NCBI GenBank assembly: GCA_902570425.1 | Contig: CACFYB010000003.1 | Coordinates: 18,134-82,133 of the forward strand | Reading direction: 5' to 3' | From: an uncultured Pelagibacteraceae bacterium | Lineage (GTDB): Bacteria > Pseudomonadota > Alphaproteobacteria > Pelagibacterales > Pelagibacteraceae | DNA length: 64,000 bases | In this document: piece after piece, positions 9,616 through 19,615 of the stretch | How the letters are laid out: every line of letters begins with the position of its first letter | How positions within the stretch are numbered: the stretch's first letter is position 1 | The notes under the pieces: generated by a model | The model's database searches: none | Seen by the model: the letters and a program-made list of their open reading frames with translations, nothing else | What the model was told of the DNA's origin: nothing | Position numbers and translations under genes: made by a program

Positions 9616-10049
9616 TTACCAGTAGATCCAAATCCTCCCTTTCCTCGTATAGTTTCGGGTAAATCATTTGTTTCTTCTAATTCAATTTTGATTATTGGAG
9701 TTAACATCATTTGAGCAATTCTATCTCCGTTTTTAATAATAAAATCATCACCACTATGATTGTAAATAATAACTTTGATTTCTCCCCTATAGTCACTATC
9801 TATTGTTCCAGGTGTATTTAAAATGCTTATACTTTTTTTCGCAGCTAACCCTGATCTAGGTCGAATTTGAATTTCATAGTCTTCAGAAAATGCTACAGAA
9901 ATACCTGTAGGAACTAAAAAAGATTTCTTTGCTTTTATAATAATTGGTTCTTTAGTAAAGGCCATTAAATCCATACCGGAAGCACCAATAGTTTTATATT
10001 CAGGCAATTGAACTGTCGGATCTAACTTTTTTATCAGTACTTTAACCAT
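9612..10049 (-). CDS. dut: dUTP diphosphatase
   Basis: GASGMDLMA, RPRSGLAAK, NTPGTIDSDYRGEI, GDRIAQMML, RGKGGFGSTG dUTPase motifs. Confidence 0.96.
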   Translation of the reverse strand: MVKVLIKKLDPTVQLPEYKTIGASGMDLMAFTKEPIIIKAKKSFLVPTGISVAFSEDYEIQIRPRSGLAAKKSISILNTPGTIDSDYRGEIKVIIYNHSGDDFIIKNGDRIAQMMLTPIIKIELEETNDLPETIRGKGGFGSTGK

Positions 10050-11254
10050 TAATGAATCTGCGCAATAATTCGATCTACAATTTCTTCTGATATTTCAGAT
10101 TTTTTTTTTAATAAAAGTTTTTCTTTATTAAGATGATTATTTTTATAGTAAATAGTTACTTCATTATAGTCACTATCAAATCCACTTTCTTTTTTTGAAA
10201 CGTCATTAGCAATAATCCAGTCACAATTTTTATTAATTAATTTATCAGTTGCATTTTTATCTAAGTTTGTTGTTTCAGCTGCAAAACCAATTACAAGTTT
10301 TGGTCTCATTGAATTATGATTAGAGATATAATTCAGAATATCGATATTTTTTTCAAAATTAATCATAAAATTTTCCTTTTTTTTAATTTTATCTTTTTGT
10401 TTTTTATCCACTTTATAATCAGCAACTGCTGCCGCAAATATAGCAATGTCAGTGGGCAAATGATCTTGGATTGCTCTAAACATATCTTCTGCAGTCTCGA
10501 CTTTAATTAGATTAATATTTTCACTAATATTTAGATTGGTAGGTCCAGATATAAGTGTGGTCTCAAAGCCCCTTTTATGTAAAGATTTTGCTATTTCATA
10601 ACCTTGTTTTCCACTGGATTTATTTGAAATAAATCTTACAGGATCAATATATTCATTTGTTGGTCCTGCAGTCACTAATGCTTTAATTTTTTTATTTTTT
10701 GTTTGATTAGATAAAAAACCATAAATTTGGTTATATATATGGAGAGGACTTGACATTTTACCTTCACCATATTCACCACATGCCATATCACCTACATCAG
10801 GACCGATTGTTTTATATCCATAACCTTTTAAAATTTTTAAGTTATCTTGGGTTGATGGATGTTCCCACATTCTGAAATTCATTGCGGGAGCCAAAAATAT
10901 TTGTTTATTTGAAGCAAGTAATACTGTTGAAGCTAAATCTTCAGATAAGCCTTTACTTAGTTTAGTAATAGTATTTGCCGTAGCTGGTGCCACAATAATA
11001 ACATCTGCCCATCTTGATAAAGAAATATGATCCATTTCTGTTTCATTTTCTACACTAAAGAGATCTTCATAAACTTTACCCTGAGATAAAGATGCAATAG
11101 ATAGTGGCGTTACAAACTCTTTGGCATTTTTAGTTATTATTGTTTTTATTTCAGCATTATTTTTTCTAAATAATCTTATTGTTTCAAGACTCTTATAAGC
11201 TGAAATGCCTCCACATATTATAAAAAGAATTTTTTTGTTTGTTAAATCGTTCAT
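10049..11254 (-). CDS. coaBC: Bifunctional phosphopantothenoylcysteine decarboxylase/phosphopantothenate-cysteine ligase
   Basis: KKILFIICGGISAYKSLE flavoprotein domain, APAMNFRMWEHP, VTAGPTNEYIDPVRFISNKSSGKQGYEIA. Confidence 0.95.
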   Translation of the reverse strand: MNDLTNKKILFIICGGISAYKSLETIRLFRKNNAEIKTIITKNAKEFVTPLSIASLSQGKVYEDLFSVENETEMDHISLSRWADVIIVAPATANTITKLSKGLSEDLASTVLLASNKQIFLAPAMNFRMWEHPSTQDNLKILKGYGYKTIGPDVGDMACGEYGEGKMSSPLHIYNQIYGFLSNQTKNKKIKALVTAGPTNEYIDPVRFISNKSSGKQGYEIAKSLHKRGFETTLISGPTNLNISENINLIKVETAEDMFRAIQDHLPTDIAIFAAAVADYKVDKKQKDKIKKKENFMINFEKNIDILNYISNHNSMRPKLVIGFAAETTNLDKNATDKLINKNCDWIIANDVSKKESGFDSDYNEVTIYYKNNHLNKEKLLLKKKSEISEEIVDRIIAQIH

Positions 11255-11262
11255 CGGCTGAA

Positions 11263-12831
11263 TTAAAATATCAAAAGGCCAAAAATTACAAGTATTAATA
11301 AACCAATAATAGATTGATTTCTAAAAGCTGTCATTTCTGATTTTTGAGTATTTAAGGCTGTGTAAGAGTTTGAATTTTGAGGAATTTGTCCGCTAGCCAA
11401 GAATGTAAGAGCTTGATTGGCTTTATCCATAATTTCAGGAAATTCCGGCAGTCTTTTAATTACTTCTGATGTATTTTTAAGTGTTTCATCTAGTTTTGTC
11501 ATTGGATCTTTTGTTTCTTTTAGCCAACTCTCAAGAACAGGTTTTGATGTTGTCCAGATATTTGTGTTTGGATTTAATTTTCTCGCCACTCCTTCAACAA
11601 CTACCATAGTTTTTTGCAACATAAGTAGTTGAGGTTGAGTTTGCATATTAAATTTTTCGGTAACATCGAACAATTGTTTTAGCAGTTTTCCACCAGAAAT
11701 ATCTTTAACTGCCTGGCCAAAAATTGGTTCACCAATTGATCTTAATGCTTGCGCTAAATCATCTATAGGAACTTCCTTTGGAACTAGGCCAGCAATTAGG
11801 TGTACCTCAGCAACTTTTTTATAATCTCTTTGAATAAAACCAAATAAGATTTCTGCTAAAAATCTTTTACTCATTTTATCAAGCCTTCCCATTATACCAA
11901 AATCGATTGGCACAATTTGACCGTCATTATCTATAAAAATGTTACCTTGATGCATGTCTGCATGAAAAAACCCATCTCTAACAGCATGTCTCAAAAAATT
12001 TTGAATTATATCTTCAGCTATTTTTTCAGTATTAAAATTTTTATTCTTAAGTTCTTGTGTTTCTCTAATTGATACTCCATCTACCCAATCTAATGTCATT
12101 ACATTTTCACTAGTATAATTCCAATATATTTGAGGAACTCTAAATCCAACGTCATTTTTTGTATTTTCTGCATATTCATTAGCTGCTGCTGCTTCAAATC
12201 TTAAATCCATTTCTAGATTCGTAATTTCTTTTAGTAAAAAAACTACTTCAACTAATTTTAGTCTTTTAGTTTTTTTTATAAATGACTCAACTAAAAAAGC
12301 AAACAACATTATTGAGTCGATTTCTTCATTAAATATTTTTTTAATATCTGGTCTTAAAATTTTAATAGCAACATCTTTTATAGTTCCATTATCATTTATT
12401 TGTGCTTTATGCACTTGAGCAATAGATGCAGCTGCCACTGGTTCGCTTAGATTTATGATAGAATTATAAGTATCATCACCCAAATCATTTTTGATTATTT
12501 CTCTTGCTTTAAGTAATGAGAATGGTGGCAACTTATCTTGAAGATTTTCAAGTTTTTTTGAAAGTGTATCACCAATTATATCTGGTCTTGTAGCTAAAAA
12601 TTGTCCAAGTTTTATAAAAGTTGTACCCATAGATTCCAATGAGCTCGATAATCTTTCACCTTCATCTTGAATGAAATTTTCCGGTTTTTTTGGAGTGAAA
12701 GTGAAAGATAAAAGTTTAAATATAATTTTTATTGGAATAGGAGGTTTTACAAATTTTGAAACTATATTAAGTATATCCGATTTAGCTACTTTCCTTCCAA
12801 GTTTAAATAATATTATAAATTTTCTTATCAT
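11263..12831 (-). CDS. ubiB: ABC1/UbiB family kinase-like ubiquinone biosynthesis protein
   Basis: SMGTTFIKLGQFLATRPD, AAASIAQVHKA, FFHADMHQGNIFID, VPIDFGIMGRLD; start at 12831 overlaps the ubiE stop. Confidence 0.93.
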   Translation of the reverse strand: MIRKFIILFKLGRKVAKSDILNIVSKFVKPPIPIKIIFKLLSFTFTPKKPENFIQDEGERLSSSLESMGTTFIKLGQFLATRPDIIGDTLSKKLENLQDKLPPFSLLKAREIIKNDLGDDTYNSIINLSEPVAAASIAQVHKAQINDNGTIKDVAIKILRPDIKKIFNEEIDSIMLFAFLVESFIKKTKRLKLVEVVFLLKEITNLEMDLRFEAAAANEYAENTKNDVGFRVPQIYWNYTSENVMTLDWVDGVSIRETQELKNKNFNTEKIAEDIIQNFLRHAVRDGFFHADMHQGNIFIDNDGQIVPIDFGIMGRLDKMSKRFLAEILFGFIQRDYKKVAEVHLIAGLVPKEVPIDDLAQALRSIGEPIFGQAVKDISGGKLLKQLFDVTEKFNMQTQPQLLMLQKTMVVVEGVARKLNPNTNIWTTSKPVLESWLKETKDPMTKLDETLKNTSEVIKRLPEFPEIMDKANQALTFLASGQIPQNSNSYTALNTQKSEMTAFRNQSIIGLLILVIFGLLIF

Positions 12832-13535
12832 TAAACTTTCCAACCACTATGTATAGATACTATTCCACCCGATAAATTTCTGTAGCTACATTTTTTAAAA
12901 TTATTATCTAACATTAGATCTATTAATTCATCTTGAGTTACAAATTTTTCAATACTTTCAACTAAATATTCATATGGTTGTTTTTGACCAACAATAATCT
13001 CTCCAATAGTTGGAATTATTCGAGAATAATTTCTATAGATAATTTCCAAAGTTGTATTTTGTATTTTAGAAAATTCTAAACACAAAAAACGGCCACCAGG
13101 TTTCAAAACTCGATATGCCTCAGAGAGTGATTTATTTAAATCTTTTGTATTTCTTAAACCAAAACTTATTGTATAAAAATCAAATTTATTATTAGTGACT
13201 GGAAGCTTTTCTGCAGGTGCGATAATCCAATTTATATTATTAAATTCACTCAACTTTTCTTTACCTTTTTTAATCATTCCTTTGTTTGGATCAACGCAGG
13301 TTAGATGAGATGATTTACTTACATGTTTTAAAAAAAGCTTAGCTATATCACCGGTTCCACAGGCAACATCAATTAATTTCTGTTTATCTGATGGATTCAT
13401 GATATTTAAAAGACTTTTTTTCCACAACCTATGAATACCAAATGACATAAAGTCATTCATTAAATCATATTGATCATAAACTTGATCAAAAACATTTTGG
13501 ACTAGTCCTTTTTTATTTTGTAGATATTGTTGCAT
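12831..13535 (-). CDS. ubiE: Demethylmenaquinone/2-polyprenyl-6-methoxy-benzoquinol methyltransferase
   Basis: VFDQVYDQYDLMNDFMSFGIHRLWKKSL, DVACGTGDIAK, FGLRNTKDLNKSLSEAYRVLKPGGRFLCLEFSK. Confidence 0.95.
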   Translation of the reverse strand: MQQYLQNKKGLVQNVFDQVYDQYDLMNDFMSFGIHRLWKKSLLNIMNPSDKQKLIDVACGTGDIAKLFLKHVSKSSHLTCVDPNKGMIKKGKEKLSEFNNINWIIAPAEKLPVTNNKFDFYTISFGLRNTKDLNKSLSEAYRVLKPGGRFLCLEFSKIQNTTLEIIYRNYSRIIPTIGEIIVGQKQPYEYLVESIEKFVTQDELIDLMLDNNFKKCSYRNLSGGIVSIHSGWKV

Positions 13536-13566
13536 AAAAAAAAATATATAATCAATATAATATTAA

Positions 13567-14430
13567 ATGCCAGAATTACCAGAAGTAGAAGTTGTAAGAC
13601 AGTCACTTTGTAAAAAAATCAGACATAAAAAGGTTAAAAAGGTAATAGTGAGAAATAGAAATTTAAGACTCAAAATCCCTTTAAATTTTGAGAAATTATT
13701 AATAAATCAAAAAATTATAAAAGTTGATAGATTTTCAAAATATCTAATTTTACACTTATCTAATAGCATTTATTGTTTAATACATCTCGGTATGTCAGGA
13801 ACTATTCATATAATTTATAATAAAAAAAAAAATTTTCTCACTAATGCTAGTTTTTATCACTCACCCACATTGCCAAAAAAACACAATCATGTTGAATTTA
13901 TTTTTGATGATTTGAAAATAGTTTATAATGATCCAAGACGTTTTGGTTTTTTTCAAATTATTGAAAATTTTTCATCTTTACAAAAAAAAATTTCTTTTTT
14001 TGGACCAGAGCCATTTCAATCAATTTTTGACTCAAAATATATTCACTCATTTTTTTATAAAAAAGAAAAAAATATAAAAAACTTTCTATTAGATCAAAAA
14101 TTTGTTTCAGGAATTGGTAATATTTATGCAAATGAAATTTTGTTCTTATGTAAAATTAATCCTTTTAGAAAGGCACGTTTGATTAATATTCAAGAGTGTA
14201 AAAAGATAGTAAAAAATTCAAGGAAAATTCTTTTGGATGCAATTAAAAAAGGTGGTTCAAGTATTCGTGATTTTAAAAATATTAAAGGTAAAAAAGGAAA
14301 TTTTCAAAAAAGTTTTAAAGTATACGAGAGAAATGGATTAAATTGTAAAAGATTAAATTGTAAAGGTTTAATAAAAAAAAAAAATATTTCTAATAGATCA
14401 ACTTTTTTTTGTGATATGTGCCAAAAATAA
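13567..14430 (+). CDS. mutM: Formamidopyrimidine-DNA glycosylase
   Basis: MPELPEVEVVRQSL N-terminus, HLGMSGTI, NDPRRFGFF, C-terminal Cys zinc finger. Confidence 0.96.
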   Translation: MPELPEVEVVRQSLCKKIRHKKVKKVIVRNRNLRLKIPLNFEKLLINQKIIKVDRFSKYLILHLSNSIYCLIHLGMSGTIHIIYNKKKNFLTNASFYHSPTLPKKHNHVEFIFDDLKIVYNDPRRFGFFQIIENFSSLQKKISFFGPEPFQSIFDSKYIHSFFYKKEKNIKNFLLDQKFVSGIGNIYANEILFLCKINPFRKARLINIQECKKIVKNSRKILLDAIKKGGSSIRDFKNIKGKKGNFQKSFKVYERNGLNCKRLNCKGLIKKKNISNRSTFFCDMCQK

Positions 14431-14480
14431 TTAATTATTTGATTGACCAAAATAAATTCTCAATATATACCCCTGCGCAT

Positions 14481-14741
14481 ATGGCCAATACAAAATCTGC
14501 AATTAAGAGAATAAGAAGAATATCAAAACAGACTTCTGTAAATAAAGCTAGGAAAAGTAGATATAAAAACGCTTTGAAAAAAATGAATTTGCTTATTCAG
14601 AGTAAAAAAAAATCGGATGCTCTTAAATTCTTACCTAAGTTGAATTCGGAATTAATGAAAATTGCTAAAACTGGAATAATAAAAAAACAAAATGCTTCTA
14701 GAAATGTTTCTAGAATAACCAAGAAAATATCAACACTTTAA
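14481..14741 (+). CDS. rpsT: 30S ribosomal protein S20
   Basis: MANTKSAIKRIRRISKQTSVNKARKSRYKNALKK; the ATG at 14481 is the true start rather than the ORF-track start at 14418. Confidence 0.94.
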   Translation: MANTKSAIKRIRRISKQTSVNKARKSRYKNALKKMNLLIQSKKKSDALKFLPKLNSELMKIAKTGIIKKQNASRNVSRITKKISTL

Positions 14742-14753
14742 AATTGTACTCTT

Positions 14754-14779
14754 AAGGTTGTTATATTCGATACAACCTT
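14754..14779 (+). terminator. Hairpin downstream of rpsT
   Basis: AAGGTTGT-N10-ACAACCTT perfect 8-bp stem; no T-run follows, so terminator status is uncertain. Confidence 0.4.
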
Positions 14780-15000
14780 AGGATATACAAAATCTATTAT
14801 TTAAATTTTATTAGATACAATATTTAGATTTAGTAAATATTTAATTTTAATCTTTTCAATTATAAATTTTATTTATGAAAATTAAAAATAAAAATTACAA
14901 ATAAATTAAATCTAATTATCTTTCTAATTGAAAAAAAAACACAATCATAGATTTTATTTTTTTTCTAAATATATAAATTATTTGTTGCATTAATTTTATT

Positions 15001-16446
15001 ATGGCTCTAACTGAACTCTCTCCACTAATTATGAGTAATTCAAATATAAATAAAAATTTAAAAAGTAATAATATATCATTTGATTGGAATTTACTTCAAG
15101 ATGAAATGAAAAATAAGCTAGGCCTAGAAATTTATGAGAGTTGGCTAAAAAAAATTGATTTTGTTGAAGAATTCAAAAATTATATTTTGTTATCAGTTCC
15201 AACAAGATTTATTCGTGACTGGATTACTTCAAGATACTTAGATCAAATATTACAAATTGTTAAAAACCATAAAAAAGATATTGTTAGGATTGAATTTAAA
15301 ATTATTGAGCAAAAAATTACGGAGATTAAAGGTCATAATAATTTTAAAACCTTAGAAATACCTGAAAATGTTTCATTTATTAAAGATTCGTATCTGCAAT
15401 ATAATAGAATAGATCCAAATAAAAAATTTGAAAATTTTATTATTGGATCAAGCAATAAACTTGCTTATGAGGCTTCTCTAAAAGTTACAGAAACTGTGTC
15501 TCATTATAATCCTTTATATATTTATGGTGGTGTAGGAATGGGGAAAACTCACTTATTAAATGCAATTGGTTTAGAACTGAAAAAAATTAACAAAGTAATG
15601 TTTATTTCTGCAGAGAGATTTATGTATCAATTCGTAAAATCTATTAAATCTAATGATATGGTAAGATTTAAAGAATACTTTAGAAATACAGATATTTTGT
15701 TAATTGATGATATCCAATTTATAAGTGGTAAAGAAGCAATGCAGGAAGAATTTTTTCATACATTTAACACATTACTTGATAAAGGTTCTCAAATAATAAT
15801 ATCTGCAGATAGAGCCCCAAGTAAGTTATCACGAATTCAAGAGAGAATAAAATCAAGATTTTCCGGTGGGTTGGTAGTTGATATTCAAAAACCAGATTTG
15901 GAACTTAGAAAAAAAATTATTGATAGTAAAACAGAAGAATTAGAAAGTTTGTATTCTGGTCAATTTAAAATTTCACAAGAGATAAAAGATTTTTTAAGTT
16001 TGGAGATAACTGGGAGTATTAGAGAACTAGTTGGTGCAGTAAACAGAATTATATCTTTTTCAAGAATTTATAACAAATCACCAAATTTATCAGAGGTGAA
16101 GGTAATTTTAAAAGATCTTTTGAATTTTGGAGAAAATAAAGTTACGATTGATTTGATTCAAACTTTAGTTTGTAAATTTTTTAAAATTAGTAAAAATGAA
16201 ATGTTGTCCTCACGTAGATCTAGATATCTAGTAAGACCAAGACAAACAGCAATATATTTAACAAAGATATTAACATCGAAATCTTTACCTGAAATTGGAA
16301 GAGAATTTTCTAACAGAGATCACACAACAATTATTCATTCTGTTAAAACTATTGAAAAATTGAAAGAAAATCAGCCTGATATGGTTGATAATATAAATAA
16401 ATTAAAAAATCAAATTTTATACCATAACAAAGATAATGAAATTTAG
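15001..16446 (+). CDS. dnaA: Chromosomal replication initiator protein DnaA
   Basis: FENFIIGSSNKLAYEAS, NPLYIYGGVGMGKTHLLNAIG, LLIDDIQFISGKEAMQEEFFHTFN, SNRDHTTIIHSVKTI. Actual start may be the ATG at 15031. Confidence 0.97.
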   Translation: MALTELSPLIMSNSNINKNLKSNNISFDWNLLQDEMKNKLGLEIYESWLKKIDFVEEFKNYILLSVPTRFIRDWITSRYLDQILQIVKNHKKDIVRIEFKIIEQKITEIKGHNNFKTLEIPENVSFIKDSYLQYNRIDPNKKFENFIIGSSNKLAYEASLKVTETVSHYNPLYIYGGVGMGKTHLLNAIGLELKKINKVMFISAERFMYQFVKSIKSNDMVRFKEYFRNTDILLIDDIQFISGKEAMQEEFFHTFNTLLDKGSQIIISADRAPSKLSRIQERIKSRFSGGLVVDIQKPDLELRKKIIDSKTEELESLYSGQFKISQEIKDFLSLEITGSIRELVGAVNRIISFSRIYNKSPNLSEVKVILKDLLNFGENKVTIDLIQTLVCKFFKISKNEMLSSRRSRYLVRPRQTAIYLTKILTSKSLPEIGREFSNRDHTTIIHSVKTIEKLKENQPDMVDNINKLKNQILYHNKDNEI

Positions 16447-17548
16447 TGTAAATCAACAAGACCTACAACAAGCTTTAAGTTATTGTCAGGGAGTAATTGA
16501 AAAGAGAAGCACACTTCCAATTTTGTCAAATATTTTGTTGAATGTGCGTAACTCCAAATTAACGATAACAGCAACAGATTTAGATTTAATATTTATTCAC
16601 GAATTAAAAGATGTGGAGATTTTAGAAGAGGGAGATACCACCACGACATCTTCAATTATGTATGATATTGTAAGGAAATTTACATCTGGAAAAAAAATAA
16701 ATCTAACATTAAAAGATTTTAGCAAACTTCACTTGGAGTCTGAAAAATCTAATTTTAATTTAAATTGTATTAACGCTAATGAATTTCCTTTAACTGATGA
16801 AAATTTCAACCAAAATGAATTTTCAATTAATTCAAAACAACTTCTAAAACTACTTAACAAATGTAAATTTTCCATTTCAAATGATGAAACAAGGCATTAT
16901 TTAAGTGGAATCTATTTACATCAAAATGAAATCGAGGATAAGATATATTTAACAGCAGTTGCAACTGATAGCCATAGAATGTCAATTTCTAAAGTAAGGT
17001 TAGATAAAAAAATTGATTTTGATCCGATAATTTTACCAAAAAAAACAATTTTTCAGTTATGCTCATTATTAGATAATTTCGATGGTGAGGTGAAAGTTTC
17101 TAATATTAAGTCTAAAATCAAGTTTGAGCTTAGTAATAGTATTTTGATTTCTAAGCTGATTGATGGAAAATTTCCAAATTATATCCAAGTTATTCCAAAG
17201 AGTAATAAAAAAAAATTAGATATAGATTTAAAATTATTTTTGAATTCGGTAGATAGAGTTGCTTCAGTTTCACTAGATAAAAAAGATGGAGTAAAATTTA
17301 ATCTTACAAAAGATACATTAAATTTATCTGTAAATAATGCTAATAGCGGTGATGGAAAAGAAACTTTAAACGTGAAATTTGATCATGACCTAGAAATAAG
17401 TTTTAATTCAAGATATTTAATTGATGTAGCGGCCCAACTTGATGGAGAAAAAATTGAGCTTTTTTTTAATGATACTGGATCCCCTGCTTTAATTAAAGAT
17501 CCAGCTGATTTTGATAGTATTTATGTTGTGATGCCAATGAAAGGCTAA
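16436..17548 (+). CDS. dnaN: DNA polymerase III subunit beta
   Basis: MKFSVNQQDLQQALSYCQGVIEKRSTLPILSNILLNV...YVVMPMKG; overlaps dnaA end by 11 nt. Confidence 0.97.
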   Translation: MKFSVNQQDLQQALSYCQGVIEKRSTLPILSNILLNVRNSKLTITATDLDLIFIHELKDVEILEEGDTTTTSSIMYDIVRKFTSGKKINLTLKDFSKLHLESEKSNFNLNCINANEFPLTDENFNQNEFSINSKQLLKLLNKCKFSISNDETRHYLSGIYLHQNEIEDKIYLTAVATDSHRMSISKVRLDKKIDFDPIILPKKTIFQLCSLLDNFDGEVKVSNIKSKIKFELSNSILISKLIDGKFPNYIQVIPKSNKKKLDIDLKLFLNSVDRVASVSLDKKDGVKFNLTKDTLNLSVNNANSGDGKETLNVKFDHDLEISFNSRYLIDVAAQLDGEKIELFFNDTGSPALIKDPADFDSIYVVMPMKG

Positions 17549-18246
17549 TTGATTAGATCAAGCTCTAAATAGATATTTTTTTCAAGTGTTTTAATAAATT
17601 CATCTTTATTTAAACCAGGACCTATTGGTTCTAAAATTGAAATAGTAATTTGCTTATTATAATTTTTTTTCCCACTTTTTGGCCAAACATTTCCTGAATT
17701 AATTGCTATAGGTAAACAAAAAATTTTAAGTTCCTCATAAATTCGAGCCGCTCCTTTTTTAAAGGGAGGTCTATCTAATGGGGATACTCTAGTTGCTTGT
17801 GGAAATATAATTAGAGGTCTATCAGTCTTTTCTATAACTCTGGAAATATCTTGAAAAAAATTTAGATTTTCTTTAGTAACCTTGTCTCTTGTAATTGAAA
17901 TAGATCCAATTTTCTTTAAGTACCAACCAAAAATAGGAATTAGCAAAAGCTCTTTTTTTAAAATAAAAACAGGTGAATTAAAAATTGTCTGAAGAAAAAA
18001 AGTCTCAAACATAGATTGGTGCGAACAAGCAATAAAAAATTTTTTATCTTTTATGATATTTTCCATTCCTTTGATTATTATTTTTGTAGATAAAAAAAAC
18101 TTAAGACAAAAACTTGACCAATACCCCATAAGTTTACCACCGAATAATACAATTTTTTGAGGTAATAAAAATGATGGAAGAAATAGTATTGATATAAAAA
18201 TTATTCCTAGAAAAAAAAAGAAGGAAAATAAAAAATTTCTAAGCAT
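17545..18246 (-). CDS. plsC: 1-acyl-sn-glycerol-3-phosphate acyltransferase (PlsC family)
   Basis: FFIACSHQSMFETFF (H-X4-E/D-like motif), IIFPQATRVSP. Confidence 0.82.
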   Translation of the reverse strand: MLRNFLFSFFFFLGIIFISILFLPSFLLPQKIVLFGGKLMGYWSSFCLKFFLSTKIIIKGMENIIKDKKFFIACSHQSMFETFFLQTIFNSPVFILKKELLLIPIFGWYLKKIGSISITRDKVTKENLNFFQDISRVIEKTDRPLIIFPQATRVSPLDRPPFKKGAARIYEELKIFCLPIAINSGNVWPKSGKKNYNKQITISILEPIGPGLNKDEFIKTLEKNIYLELDLIN

Positions 18247-18258
18247 TAAATGTTAAAA

Positions 18259-19473
18259 TTACATTAATTCTTTTAAACTTTGTCTTTTGCTGATAATCTT
18301 TATTTGAGAGTTTTTTATTAATATCTCAGATGGTTTTGGTCTTAAATTATAATTTGAACTTAATGACATTCCATATGCTCCGACATCACAAATAATAACT
18401 AAATCTTTTTCTTTTAATTTTTGAAATTTTTTAACAGATAAAAATTTATCAGTACTTTCACATATTGGCCCAACAAACTCATGAGTTTTTTTAGATTTTT
18501 TTTTGTTTTTAGTAACAGGAATAATTTGATGTTTAGCATTATATAAAGCCGGTCTTATTAAATCATTCATTGCAGCATCTAAAATGATGAAATTTTTTTT
18601 TTCATTTTCTTTTATATAAGTTATTTTAGAAATTAAAAATCCAGTGTTACCAATTATTGACCTGCCTGGTTCAAAAATTATTCGAGAGTTATGTTTTTTC
18701 ATAAAACTTTTGATATTTTCTGCATATTTTTTTAGGTTTAATTTTTTCTTATTTTTTCCATAATTTATTCCCATTCCGCCACCTAGATCAATATATTCAA
18801 ATTTATATTTTGTTTTTTTTATAATCTTATCTAATATTTTAAGCATCTTTTGATAGGGTTTAATTTCTAGAATTTGACTCCCAATGTGAACACTTACACA
18901 TTTTAAATTTAAATTTTTAGATTTATTTACATATTTTACTAATTCTAAGAAAATTTTTTCTGATACACCGAACTTATTTTCTTTTTTGCCAGTTGATATT
19001 TGACTCAATGTTTTTGCGTCTGTATTTGGGTTTAATCTTATGCCAATATCAACTTTTTTATTTCTAGTTTTAGCGATTTTTTCTATTTCTAAGATTTCAC
19101 TTTTTGACTCGGCATTGATTAATAAAATTTTATTTTTTATAGCATAATCTATCTCTACATTGGTTTTACCGACGCCTGAGAATACTATTTTATTTGGTTT
19201 AATACCCGACTTGAGGGCTTTCATTAGTTCTCCCATTGAGACTACATCTGCACCTAAACCTAATTTTCTTAATTCTATCAACAATTTTTTATTGGAATTT
19301 GCTTTTACTGCAAAACAAATTAAAGGATTTATTGTATTAAAATCATTTTTAAAATTGACGACATTTTCTTTTATTTTTTTATAAGAATAACAATATAAGG
19401 GTGTTGAAAATTTTTTAGCTAAAAAAGAAGTTTTAATTCCATCAATAAAATAATTATTCGCTTTATATTTCAT
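18259..19473 (-). CDS. lysA: Diaminopimelate decarboxylase
   Basis: FAVKANSNKKLL PLP-Lys motif, VHIGSQI, DLGGGMGINYG, EPGRSIIGNTG, GPICESTDKF. Confidence 0.95.
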   Translation of the reverse strand: MKYKANNYFIDGIKTSFLAKKFSTPLYCYSYKKIKENVVNFKNDFNTINPLICFAVKANSNKKLLIELRKLGLGADVVSMGELMKALKSGIKPNKIVFSGVGKTNVEIDYAIKNKILLINAESKSEILEIEKIAKTRNKKVDIGIRLNPNTDAKTLSQISTGKKENKFGVSEKIFLELVKYVNKSKNLNLKCVSVHIGSQILEIKPYQKMLKILDKIIKKTKYKFEYIDLGGGMGINYGKNKKKLNLKKYAENIKSFMKKHNSRIIFEPGRSIIGNTGFLISKITYIKENEKKNFIILDAAMNDLIRPALYNAKHQIIPVTKNKKKSKKTHEFVGPICESTDKFLSVKKFQKLKEKDLVIICDVGAYGMSLSSNYNLRPKPSEILIKNSQIKIISKRQSLKELM

Positions 19474-19483
19474 CTCATTATTT

Positions 19484-19615
19484 TTAGTTTGATATCACTT
19501 TAAGTTTGATATCTGTCTTTTTTGATTTTGGTTCCTCATAAATAGGATCACCTTTTTTTCCGCATGAAAGTACCAAAATATTTATCACAATTAATAAAAG
19601 TATTTTTTTAATCAT
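19484..19615 (-). CDS. lptM: LptM (YifL)-like small lipoprotein (43 aa), not in the supplied ORF track
   Basis: Translated by hand: MIKKILLLIVINILVLSCGKKGDPIYEEPKSKKTDIKLKVISN*; lipobox LVLSC plus CGKKGDPIYEEP; sits between argH and lysA, where LptM-family lipoproteins commonly occur. Confidence 0.82.
   Translation of the reverse strand: MIKKILLLIVINILVLSCGKKGDPIYEEPKSKKTDIKLKVISN

Noticed and set aside
14742-15000. Calling oriC at the dnaA promoter
   Set aside because: No DnaA-box consensus seen, and dnaA is not always at the origin in Alphaproteobacteria; reported only as a finding to check.
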